Notes: generated by a model from the letters alone, not told the origin. DNA of 64,000 nt from Qipengyuania sp. ABI-127-1 (GCA_022953095.1 JALJCR010000001.1:806001-870000), one strand, 5' to 3'; counted from the stretch's first letter, positions 23,538-32,115 are shown. Made by a program: numbers and translations.

Positions 23538-25853
23538 TTAAAACGATTTGCGGATTTCGATGCCGAAGGTGCGCGGCCGGTTCACGACCAATCGTTGACG
23601 CCCTGGAATTTCCGCGGCTAGGGATCGGTTGTCAGAAAGGTTAGCGATCTCGTTGGTAACGTTATCGACAAAGGCCGTGATCTCGAGATCATCGCGGCGT
23701 ATTCCTCCCCGCAGATTTAGGATTAGGTAATCGGGTCGCAGTCGGGGATTGGCGGCATCGTTGGTCGCGCTAAAACTGTCGCCGACATAAGAGAGGTCGG
23801 CGAGGGCAAAGCCATCCCACGTTGAACTGACCGAAAATTCCTGCTCAGCGTTTGCCGAAAACGTCCAGTCAGGCACTTGTTGAACCGGATCGCCTGCAGA
23901 AAAGGCCAGCCCCTGTCCGCCCTCGGTGATCGTCGCGTCATTGTAGCCGACATTAAATCCCAACCTTAAGCCACCATCGAACCTTGCTGAAAACTCAAGC
24001 TCTCCGCCTATGCTCTCCGCAGCTCCCGCGTTCGTAACGAACGAAAAACCGCATGCGAGAAGCTGAGTCTGCTGAATGTCCTGCCAGTCGATATAGAAAA
24101 GTGCCGCGTTCGCCGTCAGCCGCCCGCCAAACCACGACGTCTTTGCGCCAAGCTCGTAGTTCCAAAGGCTATCCGAGTTGAAGGTGGCTGTTGAGTCAGG
24201 CGAGATCCCGGCGGCGTCTAACTCATCTCCGCAGGTTGCGACCGGGACCGTGCCGTTGACACCGCCGATTCGAAAACCCTGTGCAGCTGTGGCATAAAGC
24301 AGGACGTCGTCCGACGCATCGAGTTCGACACCGAACTTGAGCGTGCTGCCGGATTCCGATTGGCGCCCACTAACCGTCACCTCTTGCGGCCCCACAACAA
24401 TCCCGAATTGCGTATCGACGAAGTCAATTTCGTTTTCGAAGACCCTGACGCCCGCAATCAGGCGAAGGTTTTCGCTCAATTCGAGCGTGCCCTCCCCAAA
24501 CAGGGCGCGCTCTTCGATCGTCTGCCTGGTTTCACTCGTGAAGATCGTATCGGTCCCGAAGGGAGCACCAGGCGTTGCTGCGTCGAGACCAGGCGCATCG
24601 GCAGCTGGTACAAAATCCTCGATCGTATCGCGGCTGGAATAGAAGCCTCCCACCGTGAATTGGAAGGCGCCTGCCAGATCGGAAACGAAGCGCAATTCCT
24701 GCGTCCAGCTTTCCAATCCCAAGCGCTGGAAGATCTGGCTTTCGATCGGATCTTGGAGTCCAAAACCGCCAGGAATGCCGGTGAATGCATCTGTCCCCGC
24801 GAATGCAAGAATGAACGGCGAGAAGTCTTCAAATTCGAAGGTGCTTCGATCGAAATACCCTGTGGCCGAGATAAATTCACCGAACCCTGCGTCATAGGCT
24901 GCAGTCAGCGTGGCCAGAAGGAACTCGTCCTCACCGCCTTCAGCAGTGTTGAAAATCGCGCGCTGCGTGAAGTTGTCCGGGTCGTTGTCCGCGAACGGGA
25001 AGCCGTCCAACTCGGTCTTCTGGTAAATGATCCTCGGGGTGATGCTGAAGTTTTCCGCCGGCTCCCATCTAAGAGCGAGCGAACCACCGAAGGCGGTAAC
25101 GTCATCGACATTCTCTTCCAGGCCTGTCGCCGGTGGAACCGCAGTCGGAAATCCGGCACCGCTGGTGATCCCGCCAAAAGCCCGGTCGAAAACGCCTTCT
25201 TCATATTGATAGAATCCGAGGATTCTGACCGCGAGCACGTCCCTTACGAGCGGAACATTGAGCGCCCCGTCAGCGAAATAATTGACGCCGCCCTCCTCAG
25301 TGGCAGACAGGCGACCACGAATTCTGCCAGAAAGTTCGAATGGGTCGGGTTGTTTAGTAATGAGCCTGACTGTTCCCCCCATGGAACGTGCACCGTAGAG
25401 CGTGCCTTGAGGTCCTCTAAGTACTTCGATGCGTTCAATATCGACGATCCGAGGGTCGATGCTTTCTTCGATCGGAACCTCGTCAATGTAGAAACCTGTC
25501 GTCCCATCTCCTTGGATACCGCGAATGCTCACTGATCGATTGTTCAATGCGCCGTCGCCGACTGCACCGAAGGAAAGGTTGGGAATCGAAGAACCGTAAT
25601 CAAAGAAATCGTTAATACCGCGAGCTGCGATTGCTTCCTCTCCAATTGCTGAGATGCTCAGACCGACATCTTGCAGACTCTCCGCACGCCTTGTTGCCGT
25701 CACAACAATTGTGTTGTTTGCTGCTACAGGCTCAGTTTGCTCTTCCTCACTGGAAGCTGGTTGCTCGGATGCCTGATCCTGCGCTGCGGCGATTGCCGGA
25801 GTGGCGAGCGCGCATACGAGAGCGACTATGGATACCGATGTTTTGGTCTTCAT
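23538..25853 (-). CDS. TonB-dependent outer-membrane receptor
   Basis: 771 residues. Signal peptide MKTKTSVSIVALVCALATPAIAAAQ; TonB-box/plug start NTIVVTATRRAESLQDVGLSI at about 47; plug motif VEVLRGPQGTLYGARSMGGTV (here IEVLRGPQGTLYGARSMGGT); 22-strand barrel to a terminal Phe in IEIRKSF. No STN domain, so no sigma/anti-sigma signalling is expected. Sphingomonads use such receptors for many organic substrates. Located between the amidase and proline dehydrogenase on one strand, so its cargo is probably the amide/peptide broken down by them. Confidence 0.95.
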   Translation of the reverse strand: MKTKTSVSIVALVCALATPAIAAAQDQASEQPASSEEEQTEPVAANNTIVVTATRRAESLQDVGLSISAIGEEAIAARGINDFFDYGSSIPNLSFGAVGDGALNNRSVSIRGIQGDGTTGFYIDEVPIEESIDPRIVDIERIEVLRGPQGTLYGARSMGGTVRLITKQPDPFELSGRIRGRLSATEEGGVNYFADGALNVPLVRDVLAVRILGFYQYEEGVFDRAFGGITSGAGFPTAVPPATGLEENVDDVTAFGGSLALRWEPAENFSITPRIIYQKTELDGFPFADNDPDNFTQRAIFNTAEGGEDEFLLATLTAAYDAGFGEFISATGYFDRSTFEFEDFSPFILAFAGTDAFTGIPGGFGLQDPIESQIFQRLGLESWTQELRFVSDLAGAFQFTVGGFYSSRDTIEDFVPAADAPGLDAATPGAPFGTDTIFTSETRQTIEERALFGEGTLELSENLRLIAGVRVFENEIDFVDTQFGIVVGPQEVTVSGRQSESGSTLKFGVELDASDDVLLYATAAQGFRIGGVNGTVPVATCGDELDAAGISPDSTATFNSDSLWNYELGAKTSWFGGRLTANAALFYIDWQDIQQTQLLACGFSFVTNAGAAESIGGELEFSARFDGGLRLGFNVGYNDATITEGGQGLAFSAGDPVQQVPDWTFSANAEQEFSVSSTWDGFALADLSYVGDSFSATNDAANPRLRPDYLILNLRGGIRRDDLEITAFVDNVTNEIANLSDNRSLAAEIPGRQRLVVNRPRTFGIEIRKSF

Positions 25854-25868
25854 TTTTTCCTCCCCATC

Positions 25869-25922
25869 GCGATCCAGCAGGATCGCTTTGACTTCACGAA
25901 ACCGTCATATTGAAAGGTTTCG
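25869..25922 (-). promoter_or_regulatory. Leader hairpin and dyad upstream of TonB receptor
   Basis: Two inverted repeats in the short gap: GCGATCC-AGCA-GGATCGC (25869-25886), in the likely 5' leader just before GGGGAGG, and CGAAACC (25897-25903) / GGTTTCG (25916-25922) with 12 bases between, which resembles a regulator binding dyad. Function unproven. Confidence 0.35.
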
Positions 25923-25989
25923 CGAGGGAGGTTGTGAAATGATTGAACGGTATTGCTGTCGGACTCCGGTCGTCCTAAACATGCTGTCG

Positions 25990-27423
25990 TCATTGGCTGA
26001 AAGAAAGTTTCGCACAAGCCGCGAGGAACTGAGTGTCCATGTCGGGGATCCCGTCGAGCGATGCCCCGATGGGCAGGCCGTCCTGGCTACGCCCAATCGG
26101 AATTGTCAGGCCGGGCGCTCCAGCAAGCGCCCCAGGCCCCGAATTTCGATCATTAATGAAGATCGACAGCGAATTGCCGTCGACGACGATGGTCTCTTCT
26201 TGAGCTCTGTCGATAGGCGGAGCCGTGCTTACTGTTGATGGGAATACAAGCGCATCCACTTCGTGCCGCCGGAAATAATCTGAATAGGCAGTTTTTAGTT
26301 GCTCGCGAACCTCGTTCTTGGCGTACGCGTAGGTCCAGTCGGCAAAGCGTTGCTCGGCATCGGGTGCCACGTGAAGGTCCCATAATGCGGCAACATCATG
26401 GCCTAGGCCGCGCTGCAGTTCCTCGATACTCACTGTCGGAACCCACTCGCTCAAGAAGTTGCTCATGTCCTCCCATGTTTCGGTGAACAAGATCGGGTAA
26501 AGGCCCGTTTCCGCAGCCTCCAATGACTCGTCAAACGGCTCGTGCACTAGCTGCGCACCGCGCGTTTCAAGCTCATGAAGGTAACTCTCGAAGCAACGCA
26601 AAACTTCGTAGGCAACGCTCTCATGATAGGCGCTAGCGGGCACCCCAAGCCTTAGCCCCTCGATCTCACGAGGCTGTGCGCTACGCTCGCTAGCCTTTGC
26701 AAATACACTGTCGAAAGCCATGATGTCAGCGAAAGTCGCGCCAAGCGGTCCGACCACATCCAAAGTATGGGCGATGGGTGAGATCCCCCTGTTGTTGTAG
26801 CGTCCAGGGGAGGGTCGATAACCATAAATGCCGTTGAATGCTGCAGGCACGCGAATAGACGCTGCGGTATCGGTGCCGATGGCAAGGGGCACTAAACCAC
26901 ACGCAACCGAGACCGCGGCACCGCTGCTCGAGCCTCCAGCTATTCTGGTGCGATCAGACGCGTTTCCCGTTTGACCGTAATGGGCGTTGAAGCCATCGCT
27001 GCCGTAAGCCAACTCATTGGCATTCGTTTTGCCGAAAACTATCGCGCCCGCAGCCTCGAGATGCTCAATGATCGGCGCGCTGCAAGAAGGGACGTGGTCT
27101 GACAACGCGGCCGTACCCAACGTCGTCCGCAGGCCCTCCGTTAGCACGAGATCTTTCACTGATATCGGCACGCCCCAGAGAGGATTGGCCAAGCAGGCCG
27201 AAGCACCCCATCCTTCGACCTCGCGCGCTCGATCAAGTACTCGAGCTTCATCTAGCGTTATGAAGATCGAGTATTTCTCGTCTAGTTCTCGCGCCGACGG
27301 CAGGAGCCTTTTCATAGCTTCGACGGGTGTCAGCCGGCCTTCGGAATATGCTCGCTGATAGTCAGTCACTGACCTAAGCGGGAAGGTCGATCTGTTGCCC
27401 CACTCCAGTGCATCAAGAGCCAT
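25990..27423 (-). CDS. Amidase-signature family amidase
   Basis: 477 residues. Ser-Ser-Lys triad: Lys90 in PISVKDLVLTEG, cis-Ser in GGSSSGAA (163-170) and nucleophile Ser189 in GTDTAASIRVP. Most family members have TGGS or TAGS before SIR; here it is TAAS, so an oxyanion-hole glycine is replaced. Likely cytoplasmic: no signal peptide. Hydrolyses an amide bond (aryl, alkyl or peptidyl amide); the exact substrate is unknown. It overlaps the DUF2000 gene by 11 bp and is followed by the TonB receptor. Confidence 0.9.
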   Translation of the reverse strand: MALDALEWGNRSTFPLRSVTDYQRAYSEGRLTPVEAMKRLLPSARELDEKYSIFITLDEARVLDRAREVEGWGASACLANPLWGVPISVKDLVLTEGLRTTLGTAALSDHVPSCSAPIIEHLEAAGAIVFGKTNANELAYGSDGFNAHYGQTGNASDRTRIAGGSSSGAAVSVACGLVPLAIGTDTAASIRVPAAFNGIYGYRPSPGRYNNRGISPIAHTLDVVGPLGATFADIMAFDSVFAKASERSAQPREIEGLRLGVPASAYHESVAYEVLRCFESYLHELETRGAQLVHEPFDESLEAAETGLYPILFTETWEDMSNFLSEWVPTVSIEELQRGLGHDVAALWDLHVAPDAEQRFADWTYAYAKNEVREQLKTAYSDYFRRHEVDALVFPSTVSTAPPIDRAQEETIVVDGNSLSIFINDRNSGPGALAGAPGLTIPIGRSQDGLPIGASLDGIPDMDTQFLAACAKLSFSQ

Positions 27424-27841
27424 ATAACTTCAGATCCTTCGTAAATTTCTCAACCCGTTTGTGTTTTCCGTTGATCAAAAGCGCGCGGTACATAAGCGCA
27501 TCAGAGGGCATCTCTGCCAAACGCTCAGCGTACAGTTCGTAGGTGTGACTCGTCTGAGCTGCGTCTGTCAGATCAATCATAAACAGGTCGCAGGCCTGAT
27601 TGCGTGCCAGCTCCCGGCACATCACCGCTATATCGCGAAGCTGGGCGCGTTCAGCGCTGAGCACCGGCACCGGCAAGTCATGAAGACCGTAATGGATTTC
27701 GCCGTCCGCATCAGTCAGGGTTCTGCAAACGGGCCTCGATAGATGCGAAGAAAAAGCCATACCTAAGATGGCTCCGGCGTTGACAACCAAACCGATAGGC
27801 AATTCAGCATCGACAATTAGGACAGTCTTTTTCGAACTCAT
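27413..27841 (-). CDS. DUF2000 family protein
   Basis: 142 residues. KTVLIVDAELPIGLVVNAGAILGMAF near the N-terminus is the DUF2000 pattern (PTH2-like fold, formerly 'cytoplasmic protein'), with LSAERAQLRDIAVMC in the middle. Molecular role unknown; related folds bind or hydrolyse peptidyl-tRNA-like or small ligands. Overlaps the amidase start by 11 bp, implying coupled expression. Confidence 0.8.
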   Translation of the reverse strand: MSSKKTVLIVDAELPIGLVVNAGAILGMAFSSHLSRPVCRTLTDADGEIHYGLHDLPVPVLSAERAQLRDIAVMCRELARNQACDLFMIDLTDAAQTSHTYELYAERLAEMPSDALMYRALLINGKHKRVEKFTKDLKLYGS

Positions 27842-27918
27842 GCTTCGCTCCGGCTTCTACCGTGCCGCGGAGGAAGGCGAACGCATTGAATGGATTTGCT
27901 GGTGCTGGGATCGTGTTT

Positions 27919-28716
27919 CTAGGGCGCGATGCTTTTTGGTGTGAACCCATAAACCGATTTGAAGGTGCGATTCATGTGGGCCTGGTCCGCGAACCCCGCC
28001 TCGATCGCTGCCCCGGCAAAACTATCTCCTGCGAGGATAGCGCGCGTCGCTTGGGCAAGACGATAATGTCGCAAATACATGCTTGGGGTTGTGCCCGTCA
28101 CTTGGCGAAACAATCGGGAGAAGTGGAATCTGCTCACTCCCACCTCGGACGCCAAATTTTCCAGGTTAATCTCCTCACCCGCGCTGCGATGAATGATCTC
28201 ACAAGCCTCTTCGATCGATCGACAAACTCCCAACGGAAGCCCGGTACTGCGAACTCCATCCTGCAAAGTGTCGAACATATTGGCAATCGCATCGGCGATC
28301 TGCCCTTCAGATTCCGGATCGATAGCTCCATGGGCGGTGGAATCTACCGCGTCGAATATTGGCTTGGTCAATGATGGTTCACGGATGACAGGCTGCGCAA
28401 GCTGGGCGAATCCGTCACGGTACCTTGAATGCCGCGTCCAATCGTTCATCAACTCCGGCCCGACGTAAAACACATCGTATTCGATCGGATCGACGGGGTT
28501 GCCGCCCCAGTGAACTTCGAATGGATGGATGACGAACACGTCTCCTGGCTTTGCCCGTAGCACCTTGTCGCGAACATTAAACTCGATCAGTCCCTTTCGC
28601 ATAAGGCAAACGGTGAACGTGTCATGCAGATGCATGTCCGACAGATTGCGGCAGACCCGAGCCGCAACAAAATTTCGTCGAGCATTTCGCACCTCGATCG
28701 ACAAAACATTGCTCAT
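27919..28716 (-). CDS. AraC family transcriptional regulator
   Basis: 265 residues. N-terminal cupin-like ligand domain (DTFTVCLMRKGLIEFNVRDK, PGDVFVIHPFEVHWGG); C-terminal double HTH: EINLENLASEVGVSRFHFSRLFRQVTG then AGAAIEAGFADQAHMNRTFKSVYGFTP, each a standard AraC helix pair. ATG overlaps the preceding SnoaL-like gene stop (ATGA). Probably an activator of the amidase/TonB genes downstream in response to the imported compound. Confidence 0.92.
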   Translation of the reverse strand: MSNVLSIEVRNARRNFVAARVCRNLSDMHLHDTFTVCLMRKGLIEFNVRDKVLRAKPGDVFVIHPFEVHWGGNPVDPIEYDVFYVGPELMNDWTRHSRYRDGFAQLAQPVIREPSLTKPIFDAVDSTAHGAIDPESEGQIADAIANMFDTLQDGVRSTGLPLGVCRSIEEACEIIHRSAGEEINLENLASEVGVSRFHFSRLFRQVTGTTPSMYLRHYRLAQATRAILAGDSFAGAAIEAGFADQAHMNRTFKSVYGFTPKSIAP

Positions 28717-29072
28717 GGTTTGTTGCTTTGGCAGTTAATACCGCCCCTTTTTTCTTGGGCTCGATCTCGTTGCTCCACGACTTGATCGACCTTGATTACC
28801 TGCCCATCCAGCACTTCGTAAAAATTCACGCCTATGACTGAACGCTTAGACCAGTCCTCGAATTCCTCGACCCAGTACTCAGCAACACGCGTACCACAGC
28901 AGATTAGATCTCGGATCTCGACGATACCCGTTTTCCCAGTGGTTTGCATGTCACGCAATAACTGCCTGCCCCATTCAAGTTTTGGGTCAAGCAGGGCCTG
29001 GGCTTTTTCGGCTTCGCGATTATTATAGTGCCTCACGAGGCTTAAAATTGTGTCCTTGGCGCTCACTGCCAT
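28713..29072 (-). CDS. SnoaL/NTF2-like small protein
   Basis: 119 residues. Alpha+beta cone pattern of the SnoaL-like (nuclear transport factor 2) superfamily: ILSLVRHYNNREAEKAQALL, then beta strands SVIGVNFYEVLDGQVIKVDQVV. Members are isomerases, cyclases, hydratases or carrier-like proteins; no catalytic residue can be singled out. Coupled to the AraC gene. The C-terminal 15 residues are charged and poorly conserved in look. Confidence 0.7.
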   Translation of the reverse strand: MAVSAKDTILSLVRHYNNREAEKAQALLDPKLEWGRQLLRDMQTTGKTGIVEIRDLICCGTRVAEYWVEEFEDWSKRSVIGVNFYEVLDGQVIKVDQVVEQRDRAQEKRGGINCQSNKP

Positions 29073-29161
29073 ATACCTTTCAAACGGGTGATCGTGCCGC
29101 TATTCCCTATTGAGTGTCTTGAACGAATTTGCTCGCAGTGCATACGAACGAGCGTGCTATG

Positions 29162-29896
29162 CTAAGTCACCAATTCCTTGGATATTGCATTCGCCACACG
29201 GGCGGTCGTTTCCGGACAAAGGCCACAGAGATTAATTCGACCAGACTCTGGTAGGTAAATTGCCTTCTCAATTTTCAAACGCCGTGCTGCCCCTGGCTTG
29301 AGCGGCACCGTGCAGAACATCCCGCTGCTCGATTCAACTAAGGATGCAGCGACTTGCGCTTCGACTGTTTGTAGCGAACGCGCAAACTCCGCACGCAGGT
29401 CGGCAAGCCGCGCACGCATAGCTCTCAATTCGCCAATCCAATCGTCGGAAAGCGACGGTGTGTTAGCGATCAACGCCACAATCGCGGCTCCATGAGCTGG
29501 CGGCATGGAATAGGCCGCACGAGTAAGATCATCAATCTGGCTTGAGACCCGCTCAGAACATTCGAGCGAAGCCGTAAGCGAGAGGAGGCATCCAGTTAGC
29601 TCGCGATAAAGCCCAAATGATTTCGAGGCTGAAACACAGATGAGGGCTTCGTCAACGCTTGATAAGAATCGACGAACATTCTTGAGGTCATCATCTGGCT
29701 CGCCACCCAGGCCGCAATAGGCGATATCAATGATAGGCACTAGATTTTTAGTCCTGAAGATGTGGGCCAATAATTCCCACTACGCTCTATTTAAATCGAT
29801 ACCCGTTGGATTGCGGCAGGTGCCCTGAATTACGACTCCGTCGCCGGGCAGTCTATCTGATAATGCGAAGTCAATCTTGTCCAGATCTATCGCATC
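29162..29896 (-). pseudogene. Aromatic amino acid aminotransferase (AspC/TyrB class), truncated and with an amber stop
   Basis: The minus-strand frame reads ...VVIQGTCRNPTGIDLNRA, stop TAG at about 29782, then WELLAHIFRTKNLVPIIDIAYCGLGG and on to 29162, including the PLP lysine motif SASKSFGLYRELTG. This is the C-terminal half of a class I aspartate/aromatic aminotransferase. The TAG stands where relatives have Gln or Glu (CAG to TAG would be one change). The N-terminal half is missing: the frame meets the terminal repeat of the IS1595 element at 29901. An internal ATG at 29770 could still give a 202-residue fragment, unlikely to be active. Confidence 0.85.
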
Positions 29897-29949
29897 GTCG
29901 GGTAATTATATACTTTACTTAGCAGGTCATTTCTGGCGTACAATGTCCT

Positions 29950-30857
29950 ATGGACATCGACATCACCAACCCGATCTTTCACGACGCTGCCAAGGCGGAG
30001 GCTCACATTGAGGCCTCGCGATGGAACGGAGAGCCTAGCTGCCCGCACTGTGGTTCGCTCCACGTCACCCGGATGGCCGGAAAGACGCAGGCCGGGATGT
30101 TCCTCTGCAACGACTGCCGCGACAAGTTCACCGTCCGCACTGGCACCGTCATGGAGCGCAGTCACGTCCCCTTGAACAAGTGGCTTCTCGCCATTCACAT
30201 CGTGGCGGCCTCCAAGAAGGGCATGAGCGCCGCGCAGATGGGCGGTATGATCGGTGTCACCTACAAGACCGCTTGGTTCCTCTGCCATCGCATCCGCGAA
30301 GCCATGGAAAGCCCCAGCGGCCCGCTCGGCGGCGCCAGCGGTGTAGTCGAGACCGATGAAACCTATGTCGGCGGCAAGGCCACGGACCGCGCCACACGCA
30401 AGCCTGCCGCCAAGAAGGCCGTTGTCGCACTGGTGGAGCGCGAGGGCCACGCCCGCAGCTTCCACGTCGCCAACGTGAACGCTAAGGCCGTGCGCAGCCT
30501 GATCGTCCCAACGTCGATCGCTCGGCTCACCTTATGACCGACGAGAGCCCCGTTTACACCGCCGTGGGCCGCGAGATGGCCCGCCACTACAGTGTGAACC
30601 ACAGCGCCAAGGAATACGTCACCTACGGCGGGTTCAAGCACTCCAACACCGCCGAAAATTTCTTCTCGATCTTCAAGCGCGGCGTGATCGGCACCTATCA
30701 CCACATGAGCGAGGCTCACCTTGGCCGCTACTGCCGCGAGTTCGATTGCCGCTACAACACCCGCGATATGAACGACGGAGAACGCGCCGCTCTGATCCTC
30801 ACCGGCACCATCGGCAAGCGCCTTACCTATCGGCGGACTGACGCAATCGCCGCCTAA
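29950..30857 (+). pseudogene. IS1595-family transposase with a single-base frameshift
   Basis: First part (29950-30537) has the Zn-ribbon CPHC...CNDC, the HTH-like region (KKGMSAAQMGGMIGVTYKTAW) and the first catalytic Asp in ETDETYVGGK. The second part (from 30534) has MTDES (second Asp) and NTAENFFSIFKRG (Glu). The frame changes at about 30507: the sequence GTC-CCAAC lacks one base compared with an expected GTC-ACC-AAC, after which NVDRSAHLMTDES reads correctly. The total of 908 bases is one short of 303 codons. The catalytic triad is split, so the enzyme is probably dead unless frameshifting occurs. Confidence 0.88.
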
Positions 30858-30901
30858 GACCGCGCAGATACCGCGTCAGATTGGGAAAGGGAGGAAGCGA
30901 T

Positions 30902-31192
30902 ATGGAAGTTGAACTTGAAGTGGTTGGCGGCGCGAAGTGTGAGAATGAAGATGTCGAGCTCGATGGGAAGGATTCGACACCTGTAACATCGTCAATTGTA
31001 GGCTCATCTATCGCGGCGGCGCGCCCTTCATTTTCACCAGAACGTCGCCCGTGAACAGCGAGATTGTTTTCTGAAGATGCGGCCATGGCGACAATGAATG
31101 CGCTGGCAGTCATGCATCGGTGCGGTATGCATGAGTTTGTCGAAATGATATTTGAGCAGGTGCGCAACCCGTTTCAAAACACGGTGCAGTAG
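30902..31192 (+). pseudogene. Cargo open frame of IS1595 element interrupted by one TGA
   Basis: ATG 30902 is preceded by GGGAGGAAGCGAT, a strong ribosome site. It reads MEVELEVVGGAKCENEDVELDG and on to a TGA at 31052, and the same frame continues to TAG at 31190 (…MATMNALAVMHRCGMHEFVEMIFEQV, in pieces). Either a 50-residue peptide is made, or a 96-codon gene carries a nonsense mutation. Not recognised; located directly after the transposase. Confidence 0.4.
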
Positions 31193-31247
31193 CCTCATTA
31201 TGTGCGCCTTATAGAAATAGAAGGCGGCTGCTGGCCCTTTCCCGCCG

Positions 31248-31400
31248 CTAGCCCTTTTCCTGACTCGACTCTCGCCGCTTCTTGCCCTTAGCCTCATGCG
31301 GCTTGGGAGGGGTGGCGAGAAGTCGTTTCAGTGCCGCCTCGCGTCGGGCCTCTGTCTCCTTCTCGGAGTAGGTCTCATTTCGGGAATTTTCTTTGGTCAC
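31248..31400 (-). CDS. Small basic cargo protein (REAALKRLLATPPKPH type)
   Basis: 50 residues from GTG 31400 to TAG 31248: VTKENSRNETYSEKETEARR, EAALKRLLATPPKPHEAKGKK, in pieces. Short proteins with the core R(R/D)EAALKR-x-L-x-TPPKPH are widespread in alphaproteobacteria, usually uncharacterised; the pattern match is from memory. Charged, soluble, no membrane segment. Divergent from the following cargo gene with starts overlapping. Confidence 0.6.
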   Translation of the reverse strand: MTKENSRNETYSEKETEARREAALKRLLATPPKPHEAKGKKRRESSQEKG

Positions 31401-32034
31401 TAAGCCCTACCTTACACCAGCGAAACGAGTTTTACCCCGCAGACCGCCTGAGAACGTCCGAAAATTAAATGACCGTCATGCGCGTCAGATCGGGGAAATT
31501 GCCATAGCATGGAATGCCCTGCATGGGGCGTTTTATGAAATTTTCATGGCTTTAATGCCGTCTCACGACGCTGCTTTTGGTATCTGGCACAGCATACAGA
31601 GTGACAAAGGCCAGCGCGAAATGATGGTAGAAGCCGCGCGCGGAACGATCGCTGACCGCAAAAAGCTACTGAAAAATCTCGAATGGGTCGCGACGAAGGC
31701 AGGAATGTTAAGCGCGTTCAGAAATGATGCGATGCACGTTTCGATGAATTTCAGAGCCGGGAAATATGGAGCAGACCCGCTAACGACACGAAAACAGTCT
31801 CTGAAAAGGCTTCAAGTAAAGCCGGTTTCGACCAGTTGGCAGACGGTCAGAGGGGACCTTTACGCTCTGACGACATACGCTAACTTCATATGGGCGGAAG
31901 TGTTCGATCCAAGATGCTTGACTGCATGGCCCTATAGACCTCGCTTGCTAACGAAGCCAACACAGGTTCCGGCACCGCCGCAACCAAATCGTCAGCGTAA
32001 GCGCCGAAAGCCCAAACACCCGCCTCGACCATAG
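31393..32034 (+). CDS. Uncharacterised cargo protein of IS1595 element
   Basis: 213 residues from a TTG at 31393 (an ATG further in is possible). Helical, Trp/Met-rich middle: RQIGEIAIAWNALHGAFYEI, FGIWHSIQSDKGQREMMVEA, FRNDAMHVSMNF. The His in NDAMHVSM-like context resembles helical nuclease-like or Abi-like hypothetical proteins, but I cannot assign a family. The C-terminal 30 residues are Pro/Arg/Lys-rich and overlap a possible antisense gene (31886-32083). GC is lower than in the rest of the window. Confidence 0.6.
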   Translation: MVTKPYLTPAKRVLPRRPPENVRKLNDRHARQIGEIAIAWNALHGAFYEIFMALMPSHDAAFGIWHSIQSDKGQREMMVEAARGTIADRKKLLKNLEWVATKAGMLSAFRNDAMHVSMNFRAGKYGADPLTTRKQSLKRLQVKPVSTSWQTVRGDLYALTTYANFIWAEVFDPRCLTAWPYRPRLLTKPTQVPAPPQPNRQRKRRKPKHPPRP

Positions 32035-32083
32035 CGGGCGTGATTTCAATCTCAACATCGGCTTGTCTCGAATGGCCTGCCAT
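31886..32083 (-). CDS. Small acidic cargo protein
   Basis: 65 residues from ATG 32083, just inside the right terminal repeat. MAGHSRQADVEIEITPAMVE then AGVWAFGAYADDLVAAVPEP: the ITPAMVEAG...VYRAM layout is common among short phage- and plasmid-borne proteins of unknown function. It overlaps the 3' end of the convergent 213-residue gene by 149 bp, so one of the two may be spurious. Confidence 0.5.
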   Translation of the reverse strand: MAGHSRQADVEIEITPAMVEAGVWAFGAYADDLVAAVPEPVLASLASEVYRAMQSSILDRTLPPI

Positions 32084-32115
32084 CTCAAATCCGCTAACTT
32101 AAGTATATAATTGCC

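Larger units (their letters stand above)
29901..32115 (+). mobile_element. IS1595-family transposable element with cargo genes (2.2 kb)
   Basis: Left end GGTAATTATATACTT(TACTTAGC) from 29901 and right end, read inward from 32115, GGCAATTATATACTT(AAGTTAGC) are inverted terminal repeats matching at about 20 of 23 positions. Inside are a frameshifted IS1595-type transposase (29950-30857) and at least three cargo frames. Flanking 8-bp sequences (29893-29900 and 32116-32123) do not match, so no target-site duplication is seen; the interrupted aminotransferase does not resume on the right, which suggests a deletion or recombination after insertion. Confidence 0.8.
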
